Shown here: piece by piece, positions 1-7,798 of the stretch
Layout of the letters: every line of letters begins with the position of its first letter
How positions within the stretch are numbered: the first letter of the stretch is position 1
Source of the DNA: Micromonospora parathelypteridis
GTDB lineage: Bacteria > Actinomycetota > Actinomycetes > Mycobacteriales > Micromonosporaceae
DNA length: 64,000 nt
Direction: 5' to 3'
Assembly: GCF_014201145.1 (NCBI RefSeq)
Contig: NZ_JACHDP010000001.1
Coordinates: 186,001 to 250,000, forward strand
Position numbers and translations under genes: made by a program
Notes under the pieces: generated by a model
Database searches by the model: none
The model's input: only the letters and a program-made list of their open reading frames with translations
Told to the model about the DNA's origin: nothing

Positions 1-83
1 CACGTGCTCGCCAAGTATCCCAAGGACGTGAAGCTCTGGCGGACATGATTCGCAAGATCACCGCAGCCCTCGACGCCGCATAG
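1..83 (+). pseudogene. 3' end of a gene, possibly frameshifted
   Basis: The window opens inside a gene on the plus strand. One frame (stop at 46-48) reads HVLAKYPKDVKLWRT with strong G/C third positions. The frame that stops at 81-83 reads ...ADMIRKITAALDAA and shows actinobacterial codon bias only after about position 40. The bias moves from one frame to the other near 40-45, so this may be one gene with a single-base shift, or simply the end of one of two frames. The family cannot be recognised from so few residues. A terminator hairpin follows directly, which supports a real gene end here. Confidence 0.35.
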
Positions 84-91
84 GGAAATGT

Positions 92-118
92 CACGGGGGT
101 TGTGTCCAGACCCCCGTG
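92..118 (+). terminator. Rho-independent-type hairpin
   Basis: A perfect 9-bp stem, cacgggggt (92-100) pairing with acccccgtg (110-118), encloses a 9-nt loop just after the stop codon at 81-83. There is no clear U-tract, which is common for actinobacterial terminators. It sits between the left-edge gene and the convergent peptidase-like gene. Confidence 0.6.
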
Positions 119-183
119 GCGTGGCGGCGTACGGGGTTTCGGCGATTCGACCGGACAGCTTGCTGGCGATGTTGGGCTATCAA

Positions 184-849
184 TCACCCGAGCTTCGTCC
201 ATTGCCCTTGGGAGATCACCTCGACGGAGCCGTCAACGACCTTGATGGCCGTCTGTTCGTCGATCGCATAGGCCGGAACGCCGATCCCAACGGCCCACCG
301 CTGCGCGTCAGCCATGGTGTTCGTGGGGAAGTGGTTGAGGTGCGGGAAGATCGAGAAATCGGTGACTCCCAGGGTGCGGTCGTCCGGCGCGGACGGCCAC
401 TCGACGAAGTAGTCTCCGACCCGGGGCGTCATCACCATGCTTCCGGCGCTCACTCCCACCCAGACCTTGTCGGACAGCGAAGGCAGCAGGTCGGCCAACC
501 CGGACTCGCGCATCCAGTGGCACAGGTACGTCGCGTCGCCGCCGTCGACAAGGAGCACATCGGCCTCCCGGACCCAGGGGATCCATCGCTCCGCGCCGAT
601 GGTGGGCAGCGCGGTGAGTTCGAGGACACCGAGCGACGCCCACCCCAGGCCGGACATGTACTGCCGGTCGGGCTTGGGCGCGGCGGCGACGAAGTCCCGC
701 ACCGATGTCGGACCGCACATCGGGTGACCCCACTGTGCAGTCGGGACGCAGAGAGCGTGGCACTCGTCGATCGGCTTGCCGAGCATCTGCACGAGCGCTG
801 AGTGGATGCTGGGATTCGTGACACCACCCGACGTGAGCAAGAGCTTCAC
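184..849 (-). CDS. Peptidase E-like (S51) class I glutamine amidotransferase-fold protein
   Basis: The 221-aa protein starts MKLLLTSGG and has the flavodoxin-like fold of dipeptidase E and cyanophycinase relatives. The nucleophile elbow GVSAGSMVM (near residue 135) supplies the serine, and VLLVDGGDATYL carries the preceding strand and a glycine-rich turn. Family members hydrolyse N-terminal Asp peptides or related substrates in the cytoplasm; the substrate here is unknown. The GTG start at 849 is chosen because AGGAGG lies 4-5 nt upstream; the reading frame continues further upstream but without protein-like composition. Its 5' side abuts an integrase scrap and a palindromic repeat, so it stands alone transcriptionally. 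Confidence 0.85.
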   Translation of the reverse strand: MKLLLTSGGVTNPSIHSALVQMLGKPIDECHALCVPTAQWGHPMCGPTSVRDFVAAAPKPDRQYMSGLGWASLGVLELTALPTIGAERWIPWVREADVLLVDGGDATYLCHWMRESGLADLLPSLSDKVWVGVSAGSMVMTPRVGDYFVEWPSAPDDRTLGVTDFSIFPHLNHFPTNTMADAQRWAVGIGVPAYAIDEQTAIKVVDGSVEVISQGQWTKLG

Positions 850-941
850 AGTGCCTCCTAATTCACGCGTAGGGGCAGATTCCCAAGATGAGGGAACAAT
901 CTGGGACCGATCGTAATTCGGGTCCCCTCTGTTGGAGGTCC

Positions 942-1031
942 GAGGTTCCTGCGGGCCCGGTCGTAGCGCGTGGTGGTTCGCGGGTCGGCGTGGCGGGCGG
1001 CGATCTGCACGTCGCGCAGGCTGACGCTCCT
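942..1031 (-). pseudogene. C-terminal remnant of a tyrosine recombinase (phage-type integrase)
   Basis: Read on the minus strand, this short stretch encodes VSLRDVQIAARHADPRTTTR followed by YDRARRNL. This matches the last catalytic block of tyrosine recombinases: the histidine of the H-A-x-x-x-T-T box and the nucleophilic tyrosine are both present. The rest of the enzyme (about 250 residues) is missing. The upstream end is cut at the start of the palindromic repeat at 1031-1106, and after RRNL the reading turns into unrelated sequence. It is a decayed scrap of an integrative element, not a working gene. Confidence 0.7.
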
Positions 1032-1106
1032 GATCGACTCCATATCGGCGATATCGCGGCATCCGGGCGGCTGGACACCGCAATGTCGGCGATATGGAGT
1101 GGATCA
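1031..1106. repeat. Dispersed palindromic repeat, copy 1
   Basis: The left arm 1031-1063 (tgatcgactccatatcggcg...) pairs imperfectly with the right arm 1073-1106, whose reverse complement reads tgatccactccatatcgccg.... About 33 nt pair around a short loop. The same core (GATCaACTCCAgATCGCCGAT..TTGCGG) recurs at 31824-31885, so this is a dispersed intergenic element and not a local terminator. It lies immediately next to the integrase remnant. Confidence 0.7.
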
Positions 1107-1184
1107 TGCGGGGACCGTGCCGCGCCGCGCCGCTCCCGGACGGCCCGTCGGGGACGGCGACCCGGAGGGGTGGCCCGACCCGGT

Positions 1185-1865
1185 TCACCACCGGTCGGGC
1201 GGCACCAGGGTGCGGTGGACCGCCGCGACCTGCCGGGCGAACCGACTCTCGGGCACCTCGACCGCCACCGCGAGCGCGTCGGGCCACTCGTCGACGTCGC
1301 GCAGCACCGGCAGCGGTGCGGTGCGCAGCCCTCGCAGGGTCAACGCCTCCCAGGTGTCCTGGCCGGTGTCGTGCGTCGACATCCGCACCGCCCGCAGCAC
1401 AATCGCGTGCCGGGGGTCGCGCAGGCCCAGCGCCCACCAGCCTCCGTCGTGCGCCCGGCCGAGAACCGCGTCGGCGGTACGCAGCCGACGGACCGCGGCG
1501 GCCAGCCGGGTCGGGGTCACCTGTGGGGTGTCCATCCCGATCTGCAGCACCGGCCGGCCCGGATACGCGGCCGCCACGTCGGCGTACGCGTTGGCGAGCC
1601 GGTCGCCAAGGCCCGCGCCCCGCTGCGCGAACACCGGCCAGCCGATCAGCGCGGCGGTCAACTCGGCGAAGTCCTCGGCCTCGGTCAGCTGGCCCGCGCA
1701 GGCCAGCACGGGGGTCACCCCGGGGGTCGCGCGGACCGCGTCGAGGGTGTCGCGCAGCGCCGCGGCGGCGATCCGGGCCGCCTGCGCGGCGGTGGCCGGT
1801 GGACAGAGGCGGGTCTTCACCGCTCCGGCGACCGGCGCTTTGGCGACCACCAGCAGGACGGTCAC
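1185..1865 (-). CDS. DUF2064 / TIGR04282-family nucleotidyltransferase-like glycosyltransferase
   Basis: The 226-aa protein starts MTVLLVVAKAPVAGAVKTRL, the GT-A nucleotide-binding opening typical of DUF2064 (TIGR04282, named from arsenosugar clusters). It has the metal-binding IGMDTPQ motif near residue 120 and the DGGWWALGL motif near 150, both diagnostic of the family. It probably transfers a sugar or nucleotidyl group in the cytoplasm; the acceptor is unknown. The GTG start at 1865 overlaps the stop of the upstream GT2 gene by 4 nt (GTGA), implying translational coupling. No arsenic genes are nearby, so the arsenosugar name should not be taken literally. Confidence 0.82.
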   Translation of the reverse strand: MTVLLVVAKAPVAGAVKTRLCPPATAAQAARIAAAALRDTLDAVRATPGVTPVLACAGQLTEAEDFAELTAALIGWPVFAQRGAGLGDRLANAYADVAAAYPGRPVLQIGMDTPQVTPTRLAAAVRRLRTADAVLGRAHDGGWWALGLRDPRHAIVLRAVRMSTHDTGQDTWEALTLRGLRTAPLPVLRDVDEWPDALAVAVEVPESRFARQVAAVHRTLVPPDRW

Positions 1866-2536
1866 CGGGGACCATCCACGGTACGCAGCACGCCGGCGAA
1901 GTCGCGGGTGGCGCGCAGGGTGCCCCGGACCGAGCCGGACACCTTGGAACGGGTGCCGGCGGCCCGGGGCGCGTACGTGACGTCCAGTTCGTGGATCCGC
2001 CAACCGGCGGCGGCCGCGCGGATCAGCAGTTCGAGCGGGTAGCCGAAGGCCCGGTCGGCAACGCCGAGGTCCAGCAACGCGGCGCGGCGGGCCACCCGGA
2101 TCGGGCTGAGGTCCCGCAGCGGTACGCCCCGACGGCGCAGCAACGCCGCCACCAGCGCTGTGCCGGCGCGGGCATGCCATGGCCACACCCCGGCCCCGAC
2201 CGGCCGTCGCCGGCCCACGCTGAGATCCGCCGTGCCATCCAGCACCGGCGCTACCAGGGCCGGCAGTTCGGCGGGGTCGAATGAGCCGTCGGCGTCGAGG
2301 ACGCAGACCAGCTCGCCGTCAGCAGCCTCCAGCCCAGCGTGCACCGCCGCGCCGTAGCCACGGCGGGGCTCGTGGACCACCCGGGCACCGTGCCGGGCCG
2401 CGACCTCGGGCGAGCCGTCCCGGGACCCGTTGTCCACCACGATGGCCCGGTAGCCGGGCGGCAGAGCGGTGAGTACGCCGGGCAGGGCCGCCGCCTCGTC
2501 CAGGCAGGGCAGCACCACGTCGATCTGAGTCGGCAT
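1862..2536 (-). CDS. Family 2 glycosyltransferase
   Basis: The 224-aa protein starts MPTQIDVVLPCLDEAAALPG, the classic GT2 opening. VVDNGSRDGS is the nucleotide-binding loop, VLDADGSFDP (near residue 95) holds the DxD-type metal site, and GAAVHAGL matches dolichyl-phosphate-type GT2 enzymes. It probably adds a sugar from an NDP-sugar to a lipid or small acceptor at the membrane's inner face. It is shorter than DPM synthases and lacks C-terminal membrane helices. It forms a two-gene operon with the DUF2064 gene through a 4-nt overlap. A 145-bp region divides it from the divergent membrane gene at 2682. Confidence 0.88.
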   Translation of the reverse strand: MPTQIDVVLPCLDEAAALPGVLTALPPGYRAIVVDNGSRDGSPEVAARHGARVVHEPRRGYGAAVHAGLEAADGELVCVLDADGSFDPAELPALVAPVLDGTADLSVGRRRPVGAGVWPWHARAGTALVAALLRRRGVPLRDLSPIRVARRAALLDLGVADRAFGYPLELLIRAAAAGWRIHELDVTYAPRAAGTRSKVSGSVRGTLRATRDFAGVLRTVDGPR

Positions 2537-2681
2537 ATCGCCGACGCTAGGGCGGCACCGGGGTGGCGGAGGCCGGAATGTGCTTACCGAACCCCTGCCA
2601 CCTGCGCATTTCTTACCGTCCGATGACGGGCCGACGGTTCCGCTCCGCAGGGGCCGGTGGCCGCCGTACCGTCCGGTGGTC

Positions 2682-4103
2682 ATGACCTCGACCACCGCTC
2701 CCCCCGCCACCTCCGGACGGACGCCGATCCGCCGCTCTTCCGGCGACCTGCTGGTGCTGGGCGTGGAGGTGGCGCTGGTCGCGGTGGCCGTGCTGGTGGG
2801 CGCGCTGCTCAACGCGCGCGGCGCCGGCCTGCACGCCGACACCGCCCCGCTCTATGCGACCTGGCGACCGCACCTCGGCTGGGGCAGCCCCGCCGCGCTG
2901 CTGGTCGCGGTCGCGGTGGTGGGCTGGGGGGCGCGGTGGGCCATTACCGCTCGGTGGGGCCTTCTGCTGATCTCCGCGTGGCTGGCAGCCGTGGCGTGGA
3001 CGTTGTCGTTGGCCCTGGTGGACGGCTGGACGGCGGGACTGACCCGGCGGCTCACCGCTCAGGGCGAGTATCCGCGCGAGGTCCCGGGGGTCACCGACAT
3101 CCCGGCGATGCTGGCCGGGTTCACCGATCGGATCCTGGACTTCCAGCCGGACGCCTGGTCCACCCACACCGCGGGGCATCCGCCGGGCGCACTGTTGATC
3201 TTCGTCTGGCTGGACCGGGTCGGCCTGGGTGGGGGTGCCGCCGCGGGGTTGGCCTGTGTGCTGGTTGGGGCCACGGTCGCGGTGTCGGTGCCGGTGACCC
3301 TGCGGGCGCTCGGCGCGGCCGACGCGGCCCGCGCGGTCATCCCGTTCCTCGTGCTGCTGCCCGGCGCGGTGTGGGTGGGCGCCTCCGCGGACGGGATCTT
3401 CGCCGGCGTGGTCGCCGCAGGCCTGGCCCTGCTGGCGGTACGCGGCCGGGCCGTCGCCGCGGTCGGCGGCGCGCTGCTCGGCTTCGCGCTGCACCTGTCG
3501 TACGGATTCCTGCTGGTCGGCGTGTTGGCGTTGGCCGTGCTGGCGCTGCGCCGCACCCACCGGTGGGGCGCGCTGCTCGCCGCGTGCGCCGGGGCGGCTG
3601 CCGTGACGGGGGTCTTCGTCGCCGCCGGTTTCCAGTGGTGGGTCGGCTACCAACTGGTGGTCGAGCGGTACTACCAGGGCTGGGCGGCCGACCGGCCGTA
3701 CCGATACTGGGTGTGGGCCAATCTGGCCGCGCTCCTGCTCAGCGCCGGGCCGGTGCTCGGGCCGGCGCTGCGCCGGGCGCTCGTCGCCGCAGCACGGCGA
3801 CCCCCGGCGCTCGGACTGCCCGCGACGGTGGGCCGGTGGCGGGCCAGCCGCCGACTGGGCCAGCTGGCAGCGGTACGCGCGGCCGGCCCGACGGTGCTGC
3901 TGCCGCTGGCCGCCGCGCTGGCGGTGCTCGGCGCGGACCTGTCCGGACTGAGCAAGGCCGAGGTGGAGCGGATCTGGCTGCCGTTCGTCGTGTGGCTGCT
4001 GGTGGCCACCGCCTGGTTGCCGGCGGGGTCGCGGCGCTGGTGGCTGGCTGCGCAGGCGGCCACCGCGCTGGCGGTGAACCACCTGCTCTGGACGGTGTCC
4101 TAG
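2682..4103 (+). CDS. Polytopic membrane protein, GT-C-like glycosyltransferase candidate
   Basis: The 473-aa protein has about ten hydrophobic helices, starting at VLGVEVALVAVAVLVGALLN. Between helices it carries an extracytoplasmic stretch (GEYPREVPGVTDIPA, then STHTAGHPPGALLIF) rich in conserved-looking acidic and histidine residues. This recalls GT-C enzymes that use polyprenyl-phosphate sugars on the outer face, but I cannot point to an unambiguous DxD or DE motif. ATG 2682 is preferred over an in-frame upstream start because helix 1 follows closely. It stands between a divergent GT2 operon and a convergent epimerase, which supports a glycan role. Function is inferred from context. Confidence 0.7.
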   Translation: MTSTTAPPATSGRTPIRRSSGDLLVLGVEVALVAVAVLVGALLNARGAGLHADTAPLYATWRPHLGWGSPAALLVAVAVVGWGARWAITARWGLLLISAWLAAVAWTLSLALVDGWTAGLTRRLTAQGEYPREVPGVTDIPAMLAGFTDRILDFQPDAWSTHTAGHPPGALLIFVWLDRVGLGGGAAAGLACVLVGATVAVSVPVTLRALGAADAARAVIPFLVLLPGAVWVGASADGIFAGVVAAGLALLAVRGRAVAAVGGALLGFALHLSYGFLLVGVLALAVLALRRTHRWGALLAACAGAAAVTGVFVAAGFQWWVGYQLVVERYYQGWAADRPYRYWVWANLAALLLSAGPVLGPALRRALVAAARRPPALGLPATVGRWRASRRLGQLAAVRAAGPTVLLPLAAALAVLGADLSGLSKAEVERIWLPFVVWLLVATAWLPAGSRRWWLAAQAATALAVNHLLWTVS

Positions 4104-4126
4104 CCGCCACAGCGCCTTCCGGGCGG

Positions 4127-5191
4127 TCAGCCGGCCACGGCCGCTGGTTCGCGCAGCGGGTCGGTGGCGAAGCCGGCCACGCCCTCGGCGAAGCCGACCC
4201 GGGCGGTGTAGCCGAGCAGGTCGGCGGCTCGGCGCGGGTCGGCCACCACGTGCCGCACGTCGGCCGCCCGGGCACCGCCGACCACCTGCGGGGCCGGCCC
4301 GCCCATCGCCTCGGCCAGGGTCACCGCCAACTCCCCGACGGTGTGCGGCTCGCCCGAGCAGACGTTCACCGGCATCAGCGTGGCCGGCGACGCGGTGCTG
4401 GTCAGGGCCAGCAGGTTGGCGCGCGCCACATCGCTGACGTGCACGAAGTCACGCCGTTGCCGGCCGTCCTCCAACACCCGGGGGGCCGCACCGGCGGCCA
4501 GCGCGGACCGGAAGATCGACGCTACCCCGGCGTACGGGGTGTCGCGGGGCATGCGGGGGCCGTAGACGTTGTGGTAGCGCAGCGCCCAGACCGCGCCACC
4601 GGTCTGCCGGGCCCACGCCGCGGCCAGGTGTTCCTGGGCGAGCTTGCTCGCCGCGTACGTGCTGCGGGGCTCAAGTGGGGCGTCCTCGGGCACGAGTGCC
4701 GGGTCGAGGCCGAGGCCGCAGCGCGGGCAGGTCGGGTCGTACCGGCCGGCGGCCACATCCTCGGGCCGCCGGGGCGCGGGACGCACCGTGCCGTGGCCGG
4801 GGCAGGTGTAGCGCCCCTCGCCGTAGACCACCATCGAGCTGGCCAGCACCAGCCGACCGATCCGGGCCCGGTGCAGCGCTGCCAGCAGCACCGCCGTGCC
4901 GTAGTCGTTGTGCGTCACGTAGTCGGGCGCGTCCGACGGGTCCATGCCGTGCCCGACCATCGCCGCCTGGTGGCAGACCGCGTCCACCCCGGTCAGCAAC
5001 CGGTCCAACAGTGGGCCGTCGCGGACGTCGCCGCGTACCACGTCGTGCCGCCGCGACCAGGCGGGCAGTTCCCCGCCGTGCGCCTGCGGCAGCAGCGCGT
5101 CCAGCGCCACCACCTCGTGCCCCTGCTCGACGAGCAGGTCGACGACCTGCGATCCGATGAACCCGGCCGCGCCGGTGACCAGTACCCGCAT
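4127..5191 (-). CDS. NAD-dependent NDP-sugar epimerase/dehydratase with Cys-rich insert
   Basis: The 354-aa extended SDR starts MRVLVTGAAGFIGSQVVDLL with the NAD-binding GxxGxxG motif. The serine of LASSMVVYGEG (near residue 120) and the YAASK catalytic Tyr/Lys (near 195) follow. Between them lies an insert of about 50 residues with CPGH and CPRCG pairs that could bind zinc. I recall such an insert in dTDP-L-rhamnose 4-epimerase-like enzymes (WbiB type). The active-site Asn and Tyr of YHNVYGPRMP are intact. It probably makes the NDP-sugar used by neighbouring glycosyltransferases. The next gene upstream is divergent, across 184 bp. Confidence 0.88.
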   Translation of the reverse strand: MRVLVTGAAGFIGSQVVDLLVEQGHEVVALDALLPQAHGGELPAWSRRHDVVRGDVRDGPLLDRLLTGVDAVCHQAAMVGHGMDPSDAPDYVTHNDYGTAVLLAALHRARIGRLVLASSMVVYGEGRYTCPGHGTVRPAPRRPEDVAAGRYDPTCPRCGLGLDPALVPEDAPLEPRSTYAASKLAQEHLAAAWARQTGGAVWALRYHNVYGPRMPRDTPYAGVASIFRSALAAGAAPRVLEDGRQRRDFVHVSDVARANLLALTSTASPATLMPVNVCSGEPHTVGELAVTLAEAMGGPAPQVVGGARAADVRHVVADPRRAADLLGYTARVGFAEGVAGFATDPLREPAAVAG

Positions 5192-5375
5192 TCCCGTCAC
5201 GGTAGGGCGGTGCGGATGCCCGGCGGGCCGGTTCGGGTGACCCGTGAGGAGTTCACAACCTGGCAGCCCGGTAAGCGTTCGGTAATGCGGCAAACCCGTC
5301 CGGGCCGTACCCGCGCGGTCTAGCCTGCCGGCAGTGCACCCGTCGCCGGCCCACGGCGGCGAGGAAGGAGCCGCG

Positions 5376-6680
5376 GTGTCCCCGAGCAGATCCGGTCGAC
5401 GCGACGGCGGGTGGAAACCGCCCGGGGTGGACACGGTCGAGCGAAGCTGGCGCAGCCCGCTGCGCGGGCCCTGGCTCACCGCCGTCTACGGGTCGGTGCT
5501 GCTGGTCGCACTGCCCCTGGTCATCATCACCGGGCTGCTCGACTACGCCGCCTACGGCCCCCGGTTCGACCAGGCGCTCCCGACGAACGTGGGCTGGTTG
5601 CGGCTACCCACCTTCGACTGGCCGACCCGGCCGTCCTGGCTGTTCCGGGTCACCCAGGGCCTGCACGTGACGCTCGGGATCGTCCTCATCCCGGTGGTGC
5701 TGGGCAAACTCTGGTCGGTGATCCCGAAGCTGTTCACCTGGCCGCCGGTCCGGTCACCGGCCCAGGTGTTGGAGCGGCTCACCCTCCTGTTGCTGGTCGG
5801 CGGGATCCTGTTCCAGATCGCCACCGGCCTGCTGAACATCCAGTACTCGTACATCTTCGGCTTCGACTTCTACACCGCCCACTACTTCGGGGCCTGGGTC
5901 TTCACCGGTGCGTTCGTGGCGCACGTGGTCATCAAGTTTCCCCGGCTGGTGACCGCACTGCGGTCGCGCCCGCTCGGCGCGGAGCTGCGTACCCCGCGTA
6001 CGGCGACCCGACCCGAGCCGCCCGACCCGGACGGCCTGGTCGCCGCCGACCCCGGGTCGGCGACCCTCAGCCGACGCGGCGCGGTCGGTCTCGTCGGTGG
6101 TGGTGCGCTGCTGCTGGGTGCGCTGACCATCGGGCAGAGCCTGGACGGCCCGCTGCGCCACACCGCGCTGCTGCTGCCTCGGGGACGGCAGCCCGGCCCC
6201 GGGCCGAACGGCTTCCCGGTCAACCGCACCGTCGCGGCCGCCGGCGTACGCCCCGAGCAGACCGGTGCCGGCTGGCGGCTGACCCTGCGCGGCGGTGGAC
6301 GGACGGTGACCCTGGACCGACCCGGGCTGCTGGCCATGGCGCAGCACACCGCCGCGCTGCCGATCGCCTGCGTGGAGGGCTGGTCGACCCGGCAGACCTG
6401 GACTGGGGTGCGGCTACGTGACCTGGCCGTGCTCGCCGGGGTGGCCGACCCGGCCAGCGCGCGGGTGTCGTCGCTGGAGCAGGCCGGGCTGTTCCGGACG
6501 GCGGTGCTCGCGTCCAACCAGGTCGTCGACCCGGACGCGCTGCTCGCCCTGCGGGTCAACGGCGTCGACCTCTCCCCCGACCACGGCTACCCGGCCCGGG
6601 TCATCGTGCCGGCCCTACCCGGGGTGCACTGCACGAAGTGGGTCGCCGAGATCGACTTTCGGGGGCGTGCCGATGACTGA
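5376..6680 (+). CDS. Cytochrome b-type membrane domain fused to molybdopterin oxidoreductase (sulfite-oxidase fold)
   Basis: The 434-aa protein has two parts. Residues about 35-205 hold four helices with histidines suited to haem ligation (TQGLHVTLG, FYTAHYFG and VAHVVIKFP), resembling the cytochrome b561/formate dehydrogenase gamma type. A further helix follows SRRGAVGLVGGG near 230. Residues about 290-434 resemble the Mo-cofactor domain of the sulfite oxidase family, with the Mo-ligand cysteine in IACVEGWS. This suggests a membrane electron-transfer oxidoreductase facing the cell exterior. GTG 5376 is chosen because AAGGAG ends 5 nt before it; a GTG at 5334 is in frame but lacks a ribosome site. 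Confidence 0.82.
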   Translation: MSPSRSGRRDGGWKPPGVDTVERSWRSPLRGPWLTAVYGSVLLVALPLVIITGLLDYAAYGPRFDQALPTNVGWLRLPTFDWPTRPSWLFRVTQGLHVTLGIVLIPVVLGKLWSVIPKLFTWPPVRSPAQVLERLTLLLLVGGILFQIATGLLNIQYSYIFGFDFYTAHYFGAWVFTGAFVAHVVIKFPRLVTALRSRPLGAELRTPRTATRPEPPDPDGLVAADPGSATLSRRGAVGLVGGGALLLGALTIGQSLDGPLRHTALLLPRGRQPGPGPNGFPVNRTVAAAGVRPEQTGAGWRLTLRGGGRTVTLDRPGLLAMAQHTAALPIACVEGWSTRQTWTGVRLRDLAVLAGVADPASARVSSLEQAGLFRTAVLASNQVVDPDALLALRVNGVDLSPDHGYPARVIVPALPGVHCTKWVAEIDFRGRADD

Positions 6681-7113
6681 CCGGCTGCGCGCCGGCTACG
6701 GCGCCGCGCCCTGGCATCTCGTCGTGGTGACGGCGGCCATCGTGCTCGCCGGCTGGGTGGCGCTGCGGCTGGCCGGGGAGGCGACGTTCGGTCGGATGCT
6801 GCTCTGGTTCGTCGGCGCGGCCATCGCCCACGACCTGGTGCTCTTCCCGGTGTACGCGAGCGCCGACCGTGTGCTGCGTCGGCTGGTGCGCGGCCGGGTC
6901 GCACTGCTCAACCACCTGCGAGTCCCCGCGCTCGGCACGGCCCTGCTGTTCGTCGTCTACTCCCCCGGCATCCTCCGCCTCGGCGAGGCCACCCACCAGG
7001 CGGCCACCGGCCAGGACCAGCGGCCCTACCTGGCCCGCTGGCTCTTCCTCAGCGCGGCCCTGTTCCTCCTCAGCGCAGTGACCTACCTCCTGCGCCGCCG
7101 CCGGTTTCGGTGA
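6673..7113 (+). CDS. Small four-helix membrane protein coupled to the molybdo-oxidoreductase
   Basis: The 146-aa protein has four predicted helices (LVVVTAAIVLAGWVAL, MLLWFVGAAIAHDLVLFPVY, ALGTALLFVVYSPGIL and WLFLSAALFLLSAVTYL) and a basic C-terminus. The ATG overlaps the end of the oxidoreductase gene by 8 nt, so the two are translated together and the protein may be an assembly or electron-transfer partner. I do not recognise a named family. Its last 44 nt overlap head-on the 3' end of the RibD-like gene on the other strand, and no terminator fits between them. Confidence 0.75.
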   Translation: MTDRLRAGYGAAPWHLVVVTAAIVLAGWVALRLAGEATFGRMLLWFVGAAIAHDLVLFPVYASADRVLRRLVRGRVALLNHLRVPALGTALLFVVYSPGILRLGEATHQAATGQDQRPYLARWLFLSAALFLLSAVTYLLRRRRFR

Positions 7114-7798
7114 AGCGGTCGGAGAGGGCGTAGCGGAGGAGCACCACGTCGCCGATCTGGCGGGCCTCGGCCAGCCGGGCGCGGTGGCCCGGGTGCCACG
7201 GGAAGTTTCCCTCGCCGACGAACCGGGGCGCCCGGCCGTCGCCGACGAAGAACGGGGCGACCACCAGGTGCAGCTCGTCGGCGAGACCGGCGGCGAGGAA
7301 CTGGGCGTGCACCGTCCCGCCGCCCTCCACCATCAACCGCCCTACGCCTCGCCCGGCCAGGTCGGCCAGCAGCCAACCCGGGTCGACCGGGTCGCCCGCG
7401 TCGACCACGGTGGCCTGTCGGCCGATGCGTTCCTGGGTCTTCTCCAGCGCGCCCGTGGCGCAGTAGACGAGTCGGGCCGCGTCACCGGCGGTGAAGAACC
7501 GGGCGGTCGGGTCGAGGTCACCGCGGGCGGTCAGGGTGACCTTGGTGGGCGAGGCGGGTCGGCCACACGCCACCCGCTCGGCGCGCCGCCTCGCGGAGCG
7601 GACCAGCAACCGGGGATCGTCACGGCGGACGGTGCCGGCACCGACCAGGATCGCGTCGCAGCTGGCCCGGACCGCGTCGACCCGGTCGAGGTCGTCCGCA
7701 TTGGACAACATCAACCGTTGGTCGGAGGCGTCGTCGATGTACCCGTCGATCGAGGTGGCGCAACTCAGCAGCACGTACGGCCGCGTCGAGCAGCTCAT
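7070..7798 (-). CDS. RibD C-terminal-type pyrimidine reductase (stand-alone)
   Basis: The 242-aa protein has the dihydrofolate-reductase-like fold of the RibD reductase domain. Visible are LLSCATSIDGYI near the start, the nucleotide-binding VGAGTVRRDDPRL near residue 55, and the signature LMVEGGGTVHAQFL near 165. In riboflavin synthesis this domain reduces the ribosyl side chain of the deaminated GTP-ring-opening product. The deaminase half of RibD is absent. It overlaps ribA by 4 nt (ATGA), so the two enzymes are made together. As part of a non-canonical island it may serve a pathway other than riboflavin. Confidence 0.88.
   Translation of the reverse strand: MSCSTRPYVLLSCATSIDGYIDDASDQRLMLSNADDLDRVDAVRASCDAILVGAGTVRRDDPRLLVRSARRRAERVACGRPASPTKVTLTARGDLDPTARFFTAGDAARLVYCATGALEKTQERIGRQATVVDAGDPVDPGWLLADLAGRGVGRLMVEGGGTVHAQFLAAGLADELHLVVAPFFVGDGRAPRFVGEGNFPWHPGHRARLAEARQIGDVVLLRYALSDRFTETGGGAGGRSLR

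Noticed and set aside
1185..1865. Arsenosugar biosynthesis role from the TIGR04282 name
   Set aside because: No arsenic methylation or radical SAM ArsS-like genes in the window; only the general transferase fold is supported.
850..1875. Upstream extension of the peptidase-E-like frame to a 563-residue protein
   Set aside because: The added part lies across the integrase scrap, the repeat and the DUF2064 gene in the wrong frame; the GTG at 849 has a clear ribosome site.
1866..2186. Extension of the DUF2064 protein upstream to 2186
   Set aside because: That part overlaps the GT2 gene in another frame and has no conserved sequence; GTG 1865 gives the family's normal start.
2657..5323. Long plus-strand frame crossing the GT-C-like gene and antisense to the epimerase
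   Set aside because: Low-complexity Arg/Gly/Pro protein with no motifs; the true genes in other frames have proper domains.
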